A stretch of DNA of 48,265 nt, from contig JAFGHB010000031.1 of NCBI GenBank assembly GCA_016930255.1, positions 1 through 48,265 on the forward strand. Reading direction: 5' to 3'. Source of the DNA: Methanomicrobia archaeon. Lineage in GTDB: Archaea > Halobacteriota > Syntropharchaeia > Alkanophagales > Methanospirareceae. The translations under genes were made by a program, and so were the position numbers. Below the pieces are notes generated by a model. It ran no database searches, was not told the origin of the DNA, and was given only the letters and a program-made list of their open reading frames with translations. Positions within the stretch are counted from its first letter, which is position 1; every line of letters begins with the position of its first letter. This document shows positions 10,301 to 17,910 of this stretch, one piece after another.

Positions 10301-10855
10301 GCTGCTGCTGAGATTGGAATAGGAAAACGGGGACATATCCATCGCGTCAATGACGCCGTCACCGTCATTGTCGAAATCCCACGCATTGGGGAACCCGTCA
10401 CCATCGGCATCAAGCGAGACATTGTGCACTTCAAAATAATCAGGAAGGCCGTCGTAGTTGGAATCTGGTTTCAGCGGATCAGTTGAATAAATCAAGAGTT
10501 CATCTGAATCGTTGAGACGGTCGAAGTCCGTATCCGTGTCGTTCATATCCGTGCCGAGGACCGCTTCGACCGGATCGTACAAGCCATCGCCGTCCGTATC
10601 GGTTCGGTTAGCAACGGGCGTTGCATTTTGCAGTGCAACAACGTCCATCCCGTTATTCTGCTGCTGATTCGCCGCGGCGCGCATTTCTCCGAGCGCACTC
10701 AAAGCGGAAGCGGTGGCGGGTGTGAGAGAAGAGAGCTCTGGTTTTGAATCCCGATGCAACGAGGTCTCAGCGGGTCGGGCTATGGCGGGCTGCAAAGCTG
10801 CTGCTAGCAACACAACAACTGCAAAGATCGCGAAGATATAGTTTGGTTTATACAT
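4373..10855 (-). CDS. Giant calcium-repeat surface protein with fascin-like and NHL domains
   Basis: A 2160-residue exported protein. Order by approximate residue: signal peptide 1-27; first block of Asp-rich repeats (pattern DTDGDGLxD, thrombospondin type 3/dockerin-like calcium loops) 85-175; three ~50-residue fascin-like repeats (ALKAHNGLYVRADTE) 318-455; about 90 strongly hydrophobic residues 738-830; second Asp block 1008-1142; NHL-type beta-propeller (GYVYVAETPN, GSFVYVADTNNHRIQKF) 1155-1455; third Asp block 1465-1722; a region with a PGF-pre-PGF-like stretch ending ADVLHFSTYGLAG near 2035; glycine run 2045; last Asp repeats 2051-2088; Pro/Thr-rich stalk; C-terminal membrane helix followed by RFKRRR. 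Many NxS/T sequons suggest glycosylation. Probable cell-surface or adhesion protein anchored at its C-terminus. The start has GGAG six bases upstream. Confidence 0.88.
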   Translation of the reverse strand: MYKPNYIFAIFAVVVLLAAALQPAIARPAETSLHRDSKPELSSLTPATASALSALGEMRAAANQQQNNGMDVVALQNATPVANRTDTDGDGLYDPVEAVLGTDMNDTDTDFDRLNDSDELLIYSTDPLKPDSNYDGLPDYFEVHNVSLDADGDGFPNAWDFDNDGDGVIDAMDMSPFSYSNLSSSFHFDIKTTGNITYINFQIQPEDAYLLYMPGQTWDWRDKDSRGNIKDLDDSKADVHVTPLLELTVNTAPNQSSVTDYGISVSGNKALVPLSPDQDYGAPVAMRGRMFYPAPAPLEISADARLIWMISGASDEKRDSIALRAQNGFYVRADNESNGTLVADSNVTGNWENFTLRDVSEDTIALKAHNGLYVRADTERGGTLIAKSTAVGDWEKFELVEVDGDSNKTALKAHNGLYVRVDTVNSTLVADSSAIGDWETFVRLDQGEVVDSDTITFGHYYENFTLTGFSVEESSGSDVGLFYSADKNETLEAGFVLAYDFVRNATTRVADMPADLLEHNVTVNSTIRSFAHQDEALMEVASNMTPNVLQSLPPDLLIPILAAFEDRFTRKDMDDLPSASVTSFEIDLRSEPILTTKTMKMNWYNTSSNESLELESIVTEMQDWGQAQGVDTDNLATMLSVVLAWNVGETMVTSIGSDVTDFDYPEGLDVVNDLKDYGLIDGLQFIGETIRSVGTAYYFIKFMKIEATASAGSSGWKFARASVKTIAKAETGALKAVKRATKAIEAIGWVIEIGLALYSFFAMAIDSGWSNKGIFVGTLYATLTIIIAIVLYAISCIPIVGQILAAIIILSDILTMLFFGQGWMEMLIGWIIDLFTDVRVRSEVVGLDMKDSSVNIDDSDNNGLDVGDWIEFKSTITGTVKRTGHGGWNDIVQSYVKPSYKLGFSVGYYERSTPMPNPTKTDWNSTHKVDTYDVWVKLWPRSGVNLPMLVQLVADYKTFYDDCWWLFGWHCDRESQTGSSTSNIDTLYFDVFPATISEFVRWRGMTPLENDHDHDGLTYTEERDNGTSPWAFDTDGDGLSDKYELDIGTNPRDADTDRDGLSDKVELLYSTNTSFWDSDGDELSDYMETNGWVITVNYSGYVFNTTVHADPLRPDGDGDGVEDEMEYFSFLNPLSKDTDGDGVMDIASPKYYTKFNYTLKWGSEGNETGNFTYTPGSIAIDEDGYVYVAETPNEWAPPSPTPRILKFDANGTYLAHWYVNDTSVSHLYMSDLAVGNGYVYVTTYGWPSNWNITKFDTNGTFITSWRDPVISPVLVAVGPDGNVYVYDGEVMSILIFDSDGGFINKSWSLGYRAGGIAVDSHGDVWAVDNRDCGIYQYSNNGTLLNHWGGCGSEDGNFSSPEGVTVDIGSFVYVADTNNHRIQKFAPDGWFLKRLGYEGTSDGEFKKPRDVAVYEPYRLLRLAKNYNLGDTGTWGYVGDVYVADSGNYRIQKFAMDTLLPDILKDSDGDGLTDLNETIGWNVTFTNATGTYTIQVSSEPLMNDTDLEGLTDYGEFNHLSNPRDVDTDDDALTDLVEYELGTNILHYDTDGDGLDDGAEITFGSNPLLPDTDNDGLSDYEEFNLSLYFPYYAGLNFTTDPTKPDTDDDGLTDSQEINFSDPLLPDTDGDLLNDSEEKRWGTDPWNPDTDGDGLIDGHEDFFNTNLTNPDSDNDGVNDSEEIDKHLDPLLNDTDGDGLLDGDELNRSLNPLSRDSDGDGIPDSEDFDSFTTFEENVYLAYDPDADTDEFAEQLNASLNYTYLHIVSLDELLTTHSEAPYIVLVGRPDAANGTVGALIHDLLADSGEILDQMLESDSYRFVVRYGVWNRTQTVLMLSHPYPRDHYRALNILKSRTVTIRPDSATVSYSAPQDFFEVDTIDTLKETDSVVAAALDEPVTLSVQMSRYNGSTIPFALSDTSGLTGKDKALGRYLDIVVNETVQNETTSNLTGATVTIYYTVADLDRTGDGDADDDADIDESTLKLYWYDETQGRWTELSTSMSWVLGIGVNTTDIELYGNDYEGYVWADVLHFSTYGLAGQISPPSGGGGGGHGRYIQRDSDNDSWSDIKELIEGTDPYNPDTDGDSFIDSEDPFPLDPTLPPKPATPSPVTPSATPIMTPAPIPTPTEMPATPTPEEPGFDVILWLLAVAFAVGLDYVNRFKRRR

Positions 10856-11010
10856 GCGCGCTCCAGGTTTAGCACACCGCCAGCCTTCAGGAGACTTCGC
10901 TGATCTTAACGGTTTATCATAGTTTGCCCTCTATGGCGATCGGGGCGAAGGCGCTTTTGGAGAGCGTTATATCGTCAGATTTTGTGCTTGGTGGGAAAAA
11001 AGTTCTGCTC

Positions 11011-11021
11011 CTATTTAAAAC
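11011..11021 (-). promoter_or_regulatory. Possible TATA box for the giant surface protein
   Basis: The minus strand reads GTTTTAAATAG about 160 bases before the start at 10855. If used it gives a leader of roughly 135 bases. I found no other gene in 10856-11127. Confidence 0.35.
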
Positions 11022-11127
11022 TTTCGCTTCGTCTGGTTTTGCACTTTTAATCGGCCAAAAATGGCATTAAAAATGCAAAGCCGCTTCGTCTTTATTCCGC
11101 TTTATGGGTTCCGCTATTTCTCCTCGT

Positions 11128-13419
11128 CTACTTCCAAACTTTCCTGTACCTCTTCCCCTTCCTTCCATGCACTCGATCTATGATTGATGCGAGCATCCCC
11201 CGCTTACAGCACTCGAGCGACTCGATCTTTTCTCGTCTCTTCAGACGTGACTGTATTCCCAAGAGTATCCCTGTTTTTCTTCCTCCCTGCGTCCTGTAAA
11301 CGACTGCTGCGACTATTCCGGCAGTGACCAGTGCAATCAGTGCGATAAGCAAGATAGAACGACTTCTCGTCGAACCGGGCGCTCCTTCCGGTAGTTCTTC
11401 TGTTACCGATGGTGTAGGATATGCCGCCCGGGATGCTCCTTCCGGTGCCCCTTCTGATACCTCTCCGAGTTCCTCTTCTCCCGCGAAGAGTACGATGGTG
11501 GAAAAATGATTCATCCTTGTGGTTGCTGTACTCTCAACGATTGTGGTCTCAAGTGCCCTCCATCTACCCGTTTCGTACGTGTAAATCAGCGGTGTTCTTC
11601 CTTCAAAGTCCGCAGGGTCAAAGGTTATAGCACTCCTCACTGGCTGGCTGAACGTCGCACCATCCGGACCGATATCATACGCATAACCGACGTACGTGAC
11701 GCCCGCTGGAACTCCCACAGCCACGGGTAAGACCGCCAGTCGAGTTATGGAGACCCCTGTTAAAGCTTGCTCATTCGCATCTCGTGCGATGGTTCTCTCC
11801 CATATCGTGACGCTTGCTTTCCCATCTACGGACGTTGCGATACTCGTTGTAATAACGGTTCCTGTTGTGGTCACGAGAAGGGGTGTGGTACACGTCTCTC
11901 CTGTAATCGTTACCCGTTTTCCTCTACCTCGTTTGTCACCTCGTTCCGAAGCCGCAGACGTGATGGTAAGCGTTACAGCATCCTGATCAGATAACGTCGT
12001 ATCGTTTTCCGGGTAGTGCCCACACACAGTCGCGTTGTTCATAATGGCTCCGCTGCGACCCGTCACGTTCGCATCGTACACAATGGTCCTCTCCTCGGAT
12101 AGATTCAGTGATGCAAAGGCCCAGGTATAATTGTCAACAGTAGCAGAGGGTTCAAACGGTGCGATCGTACCCACATACTCCAGGCTCGCCGGTAAATAAT
12201 CTGAGACGGTTACGTTGGTCAAATTGCAGCAGGATCCGCTGTTCCGCACCCGTAACGTGAACCGAACGGTATCATTATGATTCACCTCCGTTTGATCTAC
12301 CCACGCGGTGCTGTCCCATACCGTTTTCTCTATTGTTATCCCCGGTTCGGGAATCAGGAACACGCTTGCATTGTCTTTATCAGAAACACACAAGCCACTG
12401 GTTTGGTTAATTCCGGTTACGTTAACCTCACTTGCATACTCGCCCGCATGCCCTATTACCTTAGCATCAAAGAAGATCTCATGTGATGCCCCCGGGTCAA
12501 GCGAGAAATTCCACCATATCGTTTCGTTCTCTGCATCCTTGCCTGTTTCCTTAGGGGAGGCGTCATTAGCCCATTCCAAACTATCTGGAAGCGTATCGTA
12601 CATCACCGCATCAAGGAGACAAGCACCGGTATTCTTAACGGTTACTTTAAATGTCACACTTTCCTCGGGACGGGCGGTAACCCGGTTCACATAACCCGCG
12701 GTGGCATTCTTCACCGTCATGTTGACCGTGATATTGGGCTGAAATATCCCTGGATTAATGCACACCCAGGGCGTCTCATCATTGAGCATCCCTAACGCAC
12801 TTGCATATCCGCGTAGGCACAAGCTCCCACCGGTGAGAACTAAACTCGCGTTGGTGATACCCATTTCAATTATCCCTGGTTTGGTGTTATTGTCGCTGAA
12901 AGCACCCTCAGCATGAACAACGGGTATTGTCGTACCGTTTCTGTATTGTGCGGTGACTGCATTACTTGTATATTCTATACGATACTCTCTCATGTGATCG
13001 TTGGTGGTATCCAGGTCTAAACCATAGGTCTCATTTGCTGTGCCACTTATACCAGGATAATCGGCGAAAACATAGGTATTGTTATGGTTCCACCCGTTCC
13101 CATCGGTATCCCCGGCAACGCCTGAGGTTTGCATCATGAGATACAGGTTATCCTCTTTGTTGTTGTAGCAGCACCAAACGCCGGTTAGGTCGTAGCCGGT
13201 TTCGAACGGAATCGTATCCATCTCAGGATCTTCAATCAATTTAGGCGTGGAATCCCAATCACTCGCGTCTCCGTCCACGCTAATAGTACACGGTAAGGCC
13301 GCCGCGTTTCCTATGGAAAGGGCTAACAGGAAAATCACGAATACCATGATAAAACTTCCGTTGTTCCTGCCCGCTCCGCTTCGTTCAATAACTCTCAAAT
13401 ACCGCTTTGGCTTACCCAT
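11128..13419 (-). CDS. Cell-surface protein with DUF11 repeats and C-terminal anchor
   Basis: A 763-residue exported protein. A hydrophobic signal segment (SFIMVFVIFLLALSIGNAAA) follows a basic N-terminus. The next ~200 residues start CTISVDGDASDWD, like carbohydrate-binding or DOMON-type domains of archaeal surface proteins. Two DUF11 (conserved repeat) domains follow, each with an SVTFKVTVKNTG-type strand and a DTLPDSLEW or DYLPASLEY motif. Then comes a PGF-pre-PGF-like domain (near YTYETGRWRALETT, ending MNHFSTIVLF), a Pro/Glu-rich linker, a membrane helix near residues 690-712, and a basic cytoplasmic tail. I prefer ATG 13419, preceded by GAAGGGAAGGGCGGCG, over the upstream GTG 13473, which lies at or before the transcription start predicted from the TATA box. 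Same strand as the giant surface protein 272 bases downstream. Confidence 0.85.
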   Translation of the reverse strand: MGKPKRYLRVIERSGAGRNNGSFIMVFVIFLLALSIGNAAALPCTISVDGDASDWDSTPKLIEDPEMDTIPFETGYDLTGVWCCYNNKEDNLYLMMQTSGVAGDTDGNGWNHNNTYVFADYPGISGTANETYGLDLDTTNDHMREYRIEYTSNAVTAQYRNGTTIPVVHAEGAFSDNNTKPGIIEMGITNASLVLTGGSLCLRGYASALGMLNDETPWVCINPGIFQPNITVNMTVKNATAGYVNRVTARPEESVTFKVTVKNTGACLLDAVMYDTLPDSLEWANDASPKETGKDAENETIWWNFSLDPGASHEIFFDAKVIGHAGEYASEVNVTGINQTSGLCVSDKDNASVFLIPEPGITIEKTVWDSTAWVDQTEVNHNDTVRFTLRVRNSGSCCNLTNVTVSDYLPASLEYVGTIAPFEPSATVDNYTWAFASLNLSEERTIVYDANVTGRSGAIMNNATVCGHYPENDTTLSDQDAVTLTITSAASERGDKRGRGKRVTITGETCTTPLLVTTTGTVITTSIATSVDGKASVTIWERTIARDANEQALTGVSITRLAVLPVAVGVPAGVTYVGYAYDIGPDGATFSQPVRSAITFDPADFEGRTPLIYTYETGRWRALETTIVESTATTRMNHFSTIVLFAGEEELGEVSEGAPEGASRAAYPTPSVTEELPEGAPGSTRSRSILLIALIALVTAGIVAAVVYRTQGGRKTGILLGIQSRLKRREKIESLECCKRGMLASIIDRVHGRKGKRYRKVWK

Positions 13420-13488
13420 CGCCGCCCTTCCCTTCTTTCTTCCGCGCCAGCTTTTGGTTATCTCAACGTGCACCTATAGTGTATACCT

Positions 13489-13498
13489 ATATTTAAAT
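13489..13498 (-). promoter_or_regulatory. TATA box of the DUF11 surface protein
   Basis: The minus strand reads ATTTAAATATAGG. Transcription would begin near 13467, downstream of the GTG at 13473, which supports ATG 13419 as the start. Confidence 0.5.
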
Positions 13499-13643
13499 AT
13501 GCTTACTTTCCACTGCAATTGCGGGTGAGTCATTGCTTCCTATGAGGATACGATCTGGCCAATTACTTTATCTCTCATGTCAGGAATGCAAGTGCTCAAA
13601 AATCCGTGGTCACACGCCTTCCCACTTCGGGTATCGGATCGTG

Positions 13644-13692
13644 AGGTGAACAGGAATTAAACGATTCGCTTACGTTCATCCTATGTTCACCT
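13644..13692 (+). promoter_or_regulatory. Stem-loop upstream of the metal exporter
   Basis: AGGTGAACA at 13644-13652 pairs perfectly with TGTTCACCT at 13684-13692. Inside, GGA can pair with TCC past a 2-base bulge, and AACG with CGTT around a 9-base loop. It ends 68 bases before the CDF start. It could be an operator or a structured leader RNA. Confidence 0.4.
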
Positions 13693-13760
13693 ATCCGCAA
13701 ACTTCTTTTACACGGAGACGGTATGAGTGAGTATACAGACCCAGAATCAGAGGGATAGAG

Positions 13761-14681
13761 ATGGAACGAAAGACTAAGAATGCGTTCTCCGAGCATCTGT
13801 TTGAATATCGTGCGGTGGAAAAGAGAAAGCTGCTGCTATCGCTCTCTATTACGTCGGTTGTGATGGTTGTTGAAGTGATTGGTGGCATTCTGACCAACAG
13901 TATTGCACTGATCAGCGATGCGGGGCATATGTTTACGCATTCGTTCGCGATTGGCATAAGCCTTATAGCGATACAGATAGCTCGCAAGCCGCCCTGCCAT
14001 CATCGGACATTTGGCTTGTACCGGGCAGAGATATTAGCGGCCTTCATCAACGGGTTATTTCTCATTCTGGTAGTGGGCATCATCGTGTACGAAGCGATAC
14101 TCCGAATTGTCCATCCACGGGAAGTGCTCGGGCTCCAGATGTTCGTGATTGCGCTCGTTGGCCTCGTGGTAAACGTAGCAAGTATCCTCATACTTCGCGG
14201 CAGCACAACCGATCTCAACGTACGGAGCGTGTTTTACCATCTCATTGGAGATGCTGCTTCGTCGATCGGCATCGTTATAGCAGCCGTGGTCATTTTTTAT
14301 ACCATGTGGAATATCGTGGATCCGCTCGTCAGCATGGGCATATCCGCGCTTATCCTGTATTGGGCCTGGGGGATCCTGAAAGAGTCGAGCAGAATCTTAT
14401 TGGAGCTGGCACCCACAGGAATGAATATTGCTATCATCGGTGACGATTTGAAGACCACGTTTCCGGAGATCGAAGAGCTTTATAACGTGCATCTCTGGGC
14501 TATCACGCCTGATATGCTTGTCTTCTCCGCCCACATAAAGTTACCAAGCGCCATCGTAGCGAGTGATCACGGGGAGCTCCTAGCACGAATCACTAACCAT
14601 CTTGCCGAAAACTATCGCATCATCGAATCCACACTTCAGATAGCGTCTGACTACGAACCCGAGGTCTGTAGGATTCCATAA
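13761..14681 (+). CDS. Cation diffusion facilitator (zinc-type) exporter
   Basis: A 306-residue inner-membrane metal/proton antiporter of the CDF family (CzcD/ZitB-like), with six membrane helices and a C-terminal cytoplasmic domain (VHLWAITPDMLVFSAHI). Family landmarks are NSIALISDAGHMFTH in helix 2, HRTFGLYRAEILAA after it, and YHLIGDAASS in helix 5. The helix 5 pair H160/D164 is the usual HxxxD, but helix 2 reads H56-x3-H60 where relatives normally have HxxxD, so the metal site is HH-HD. Length is normal. The start is preceded by GAGGGATAGAG. The gene stands alone; the stem-loop at 13644-13692 may control it. Confidence 0.9.
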   Translation: MERKTKNAFSEHLFEYRAVEKRKLLLSLSITSVVMVVEVIGGILTNSIALISDAGHMFTHSFAIGISLIAIQIARKPPCHHRTFGLYRAEILAAFINGLFLILVVGIIVYEAILRIVHPREVLGLQMFVIALVGLVVNVASILILRGSTTDLNVRSVFYHLIGDAASSIGIVIAAVVIFYTMWNIVDPLVSMGISALILYWAWGILKESSRILLELAPTGMNIAIIGDDLKTTFPEIEELYNVHLWAITPDMLVFSAHIKLPSAIVASDHGELLARITNHLAENYRIIESTLQIASDYEPEVCRIP

Positions 14682-14918
14682 CTAACTCACCCGGTTAACG
14701 GCCGCGAGGATTGCCCGACGAAGGATTCCTGCACGTAGCAGGTGGATGTGCGATAACCGAGAAAAGAAGAAAGCCACGATACCACGCTTAGAGCTTAAGC
14801 CTCAGCACCCACTGGTAATCCGAATTTATTGGAATAGCATGAAAAACATCGCGATATAGGGGATATACGAGACTTATACGCGATTCATAGATATACCGAA
14901 GCACTGGGCAAGAGTTAA

Positions 14919-14928
14919 CTTTAAATAC
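14919..14928 (+). promoter_or_regulatory. TATA box of the DUF5654 gene
   Basis: CTTTAAATAC lies about 38 bases before ATG 14962, giving a leader of about 15 bases that contains the GGGGTGA ribosome-binding sequence. The rest of 14682-14918 holds nothing I can assign. Confidence 0.5.
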
Positions 14929-14961
14929 CGAGTTCCCCTATATCTTTTTGGGGTGATGAGA

Positions 14962-15183
14962 ATGGATGCAGAAGTCATAGAAAAACTAGCTGCGTTGATT
15001 ACCGCGGCTTTCGGATTAGTTGCAGCACTTGCGTGGAATGGGGCAATACTTGCCATCTTTAAAGCAATATTTGGTACATCAGAGACAATTGGAGCGTTGT
15101 TGGTGTATGCAGTTGTGGTTACCATCATTGCGGTGTATGCAACAATCAAAATAGGGAGAGTTGCTGAAGCAGCAAAAAAATAA
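14962..15183 (+). CDS. DUF5654 family small membrane protein
   Basis: A 73-residue protein with two predicted membrane helices (AALITAAFGLVAALAWNG and ALLVYAVVVTIIAVYATI) separated by a short loop containing FGTSE. This matches the archaeal DUF5654 family, of unknown function. Three in-frame starts exist (GTG 14953, ATG 14956, ATG 14962); I chose 14962 because GGGGTGA then lies just upstream. The gene is a single unit with its own TATA box and a T-rich stretch directly after the stop. Confidence 0.75.
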   Translation: MDAEVIEKLAALITAAFGLVAALAWNGAILAIFKAIFGTSETIGALLVYAVVVTIIAVYATIKIGRVAEAAKK

Positions 15184-15210
15184 CTTCTCCCTTTTTCTTT
15201 TTTATATTTT
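15184..15210 (+). terminator. T-rich terminator after the DUF5654 gene
   Basis: Immediately after the stop codon the plus strand carries two T runs (CTTTTTC, CTTTTTTATATTTT), the usual archaeal termination signal. Confidence 0.6.
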
Positions 15211-15356
15211 AGCTGGCGGTGAAACGGTATCGAGCTTTGAGACGGGGATAGTCGTTACAGTCAGCAGCGGATAGTGCACGAAGAAGCTATGCCTGCAAGT
15301 ATAGGCATTATGAATACAGCTCCAATCGGTGCGCCCTCGATCAATGAATGAGGCTT

Positions 15357-16388
15357 TTAATCCAGATCCATCAGCGTATAGTCCCGACTTCCCATTCTTT
15401 GCTTTCCCGCGATGCTGAATTGAAGCTCGCCGTTGATGTTCAGGGCTTCGCATAGCACATCCCGTCCGGCGGCTTCTCTTATAAGATCGTACGAGGCTTG
15501 CTCGATGCTGAGGATATCGCGGGATGCAAGCGCGCCGAGATCGGGAACGAGAGGTTTTTGTTGGAAGGTGCAATCGCACATTGCGGTTACATCGGTAAGG
15601 AAATTAATGAAACAGCTATTGCGATTGAATTTTTTGGTGACCGCATGAGCAGCGTCAACCAACGCTGTTAGGTAGTCCTCGAACCATCCTTCTGGTTGAT
15701 GCATCGCGCCCGTTGGACAGGTTTTGACACAGCGAGCACAGCCGACGCACCCCGTGCGATCGATTACCGGGAAATCGTCCATGTGGATTACTGAATACGG
15801 ACAGGTTTCGATGCAGGTTCCGCACGTATCGCACGTTTCAGTATCCACTTCCGGTATCGAGAAGTGATGCACTGCGCGCTTGCCGTTCTTTGTGGTGCAG
15901 CCCATGCCGAGATTCTTTAGAGCGCCCGCATAGCCAACGGTTATATGGCCAGTGCAGTGCGTTACCGTAACCAGATAGTCGGCTTCGTAGATCGCCTGTC
16001 CAAGTTCGATTTGTTTTACGAGTGCCCCACCGGTTTTGACCCTGATGCCACTCTCGCCCGTCAGGCCGTCTGCAATGATCACGGGCGCACCAATAGTCGA
16101 GAAGTTGAACCCGTTCTGCCGTGCCGTTTTGAGGTAGCCGACGGCATTGTATCGTCCGCGCGGGTATAAGGTGGTCGTGTCGGTCAGGAAGGGATTCCCT
16201 CCCGCGTCTTTGATCGCCGTCACGATCTCACGCACAAAGGCAGGCCGGATGAAGCGATAATTGATCAGCTCGCCCATATGCAGCTTCACGGCAACCAGCG
16301 AGCCTTTTTCTATTCCGGAAACCATCTGGAACAAGTCCCTCAGCCGTGAGGGTTTGCCCAGCTCCGCAAGCCTGTAAACTTCGGTCAT
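15357..16388 (-). CDS. DUF362 protein with 2x[4Fe-4S] ferredoxin domain
   Basis: A 343-residue cytoplasmic protein. Residues 1-175 are the DUF362 domain (LVAVKLHMGE, NPFLTDTTTLYPRGR, YLVTVTHCTGH, GYAGALKNLGMGC). A bacterial-type ferredoxin insert follows with CDTCGTCIETCP and CVGCARCVKTCP, enough for two [4Fe-4S] clusters. The C-terminal part resumes the DUF362 fold (INFLTDVTAMCDCTFQ, GALASRDILSIEQASYDLI). The family is widespread in anaerobes; an electron-transfer or cluster role is likely but the substrate is unknown. It ends 131 bases before the nreA start on the opposite side of a short gap and appears to be monocistronic. 15211-15356 holds nothing I can assign. Confidence 0.88.
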   Translation of the reverse strand: MTEVYRLAELGKPSRLRDLFQMVSGIEKGSLVAVKLHMGELINYRFIRPAFVREIVTAIKDAGGNPFLTDTTTLYPRGRYNAVGYLKTARQNGFNFSTIGAPVIIADGLTGESGIRVKTGGALVKQIELGQAIYEADYLVTVTHCTGHITVGYAGALKNLGMGCTTKNGKRAVHHFSIPEVDTETCDTCGTCIETCPYSVIHMDDFPVIDRTGCVGCARCVKTCPTGAMHQPEGWFEDYLTALVDAAHAVTKKFNRNSCFINFLTDVTAMCDCTFQQKPLVPDLGALASRDILSIEQASYDLIREAAGRDVLCEALNINGELQFSIAGKQRMGSRDYTLMDLD

Positions 16389-16488
16389 GTCCAGTAAAAA
16401 TGTAACACTTGATTTCTTTTAAGAGCTTCCACTTTCGATGCTGATTATCTCCTGCTTGACTGACTGCCCGAAAAAGAGCCTGCACTAA

Positions 16489-17724
16489 CTAAAAATCAGT
16501 CAGCCGTTTCTGCCGTAATATCCGGCTGAGCGCTTCGAAATCTTTCAAGCGAGACGGCATCTCTTCCTGTGCACGTAATCGAGCATCGATATACGTGAGC
16601 GCTCCTTTTTGGGTATCAAACTTCTCACCTCGGTGTCTAAACGCGTCGCGTGCGGTTTCGCGTACCACCCATACACCGAGCGGAACGGAATACTGCGGCG
16701 ATATTTCCCGGAAGACCACGACGCCAGCTTGCCGCCGCATCCTGTGCAACGCTTCTGCAACGCCCAATCGTGCCGCGTAATAGCCACCGCCTTCTTTCTC
16801 CGCGTACCGTTTCCGGCCTTTGAAGCCTTCGTAATCTTCAACGATTACCGGTCGCGGGTTCCGCGCATCGCTCCACACAGAACCCGGGAACCACGCCTCG
16901 AAGTTCTCGTACTCGAACAGAGACGGCATCAGCAGCACCAGAAAGTGGTTGTCCATGTACGACGATTCGTAGACGTAATAGGAGTCAACGGTCGGGAATT
17001 CTTTGATTTCCGGTGCCAGCTTCTTGAAGATGATGTCGTCCGTGGCCGTAATGCTCCAGCGCGTCGGCACCATCCTTTGCGCTTGGCTCAAGCCTAAAGC
17101 GCCCGATGACAGGATCGTGGATACTTTGTAGACGTCCAGGCCAAGGCCGTAGAGGCTATGAGCGGCCTCGACTGCTTTGATATCGTCCGAGACAATACGG
17201 TCGACTTGCTTTGGGATCTTCGGGTTCTCGGCAACGTGCATCTTCTCTACGTTCACGCTCGCACCGATCGGCCGCATCATATCAGAGAACGTGAGGTTAA
17301 CCGACGGTTTGCTCTTGAATGCGAGTTCGACGTCGACCGGCTTTGTGGCAAGCGCGAGTTCGGTCAGGTCCGTCACAAAGTTTGATTTCGATTTGATATG
17401 CTCCCCGTGCTTCGAGCGTAACGTAGCACTGTGTAATTCCACGATATCGTCCATGCCGAGTCCCTGCGCGAACCACTGGCTCGGCTCTTCGAATCGGCCG
17501 AGTTCTATTCCCGCGTCCTTGGGCTCTAACACCGACATCGGGCCCACGCGTACGTTGGGGTAGCCGATTCTGCCGACGAAGATGGAGGTGGAGGGCCCGA
17601 AATACTCCGTCTTATTGGCGAACTCGGTATACTTCGTTCGTTTCCGTAGCGCGGCGAGTAACGGACAGGAATTGCGGCCACATAACAACCGCGAGCCCTT
17701 GCAGACGATGCATACGCGATACAT
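16489..17724 (-). CDS. nreA: Archaeal DNA repair protein NreA
   Basis: A 411-residue protein of the archaeal Nre family, linked to repair of DNA damage by interaction with the sliding clamp. The N-terminus has a putative zinc site, CIVCKG...CGRNSCP. The core contains family-like stretches GPSTSIFVGRIGYPNVRVGP, KMHVAENPKIPKQVD, RMVPTRWSITATDD and SVPLGVWVVRE. The last seven residues, QKRLTDF, form a PCNA-interacting (PIP-like) motif, as reported for Nre proteins. The start is preceded by GGGAGTGA. It is divergent from the nuclease-NACHT gene. Confidence 0.93.
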   Translation of the reverse strand: MYRVCIVCKGSRLLCGRNSCPLLAALRKRTKYTEFANKTEYFGPSTSIFVGRIGYPNVRVGPMSVLEPKDAGIELGRFEEPSQWFAQGLGMDDIVELHSATLRSKHGEHIKSKSNFVTDLTELALATKPVDVELAFKSKPSVNLTFSDMMRPIGASVNVEKMHVAENPKIPKQVDRIVSDDIKAVEAAHSLYGLGLDVYKVSTILSSGALGLSQAQRMVPTRWSITATDDIIFKKLAPEIKEFPTVDSYYVYESSYMDNHFLVLLMPSLFEYENFEAWFPGSVWSDARNPRPVIVEDYEGFKGRKRYAEKEGGGYYAARLGVAEALHRMRRQAGVVVFREISPQYSVPLGVWVVRETARDAFRHRGEKFDTQKGALTYIDARLRAQEEMPSRLKDFEALSRILRQKRLTDF

Positions 17725-17844
17725 TAGTTCACTCCCGTGATATTTCGGTAACAGTCGTAGTTCTTAGATTACCGCAAGCGCATAATTAAGTTCGATTTTT
17801 TCAGCGGTCAGAAAATTACAGTACATTGATGAAAATAAGCGAAA

Positions 17845-17855
17845 GTTTTATATTT
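17845..17855 (+). promoter_or_regulatory. TATA box of the nuclease-NACHT gene
   Basis: GTTTTATATTT lies about 60 bases before ATG 17911, predicting a leader of roughly 35 bases. It sits in the divergent region between nreA and the NACHT gene. Confidence 0.45.
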
Positions 17856-17910
17856 GAGCGGTGATTTTTGGATTTAAACGGAGAGTACCAAAATTTCAAA
17901 TGCTACCAAA

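Noticed and set aside
14682-14918. Small hairpins (CCTGC/GCAGG, ATCGCG/CGCGAT) suggesting an RNA gene
   Set aside because: Stems are 5-6 bp, isolated and not joined into a convincing structure.
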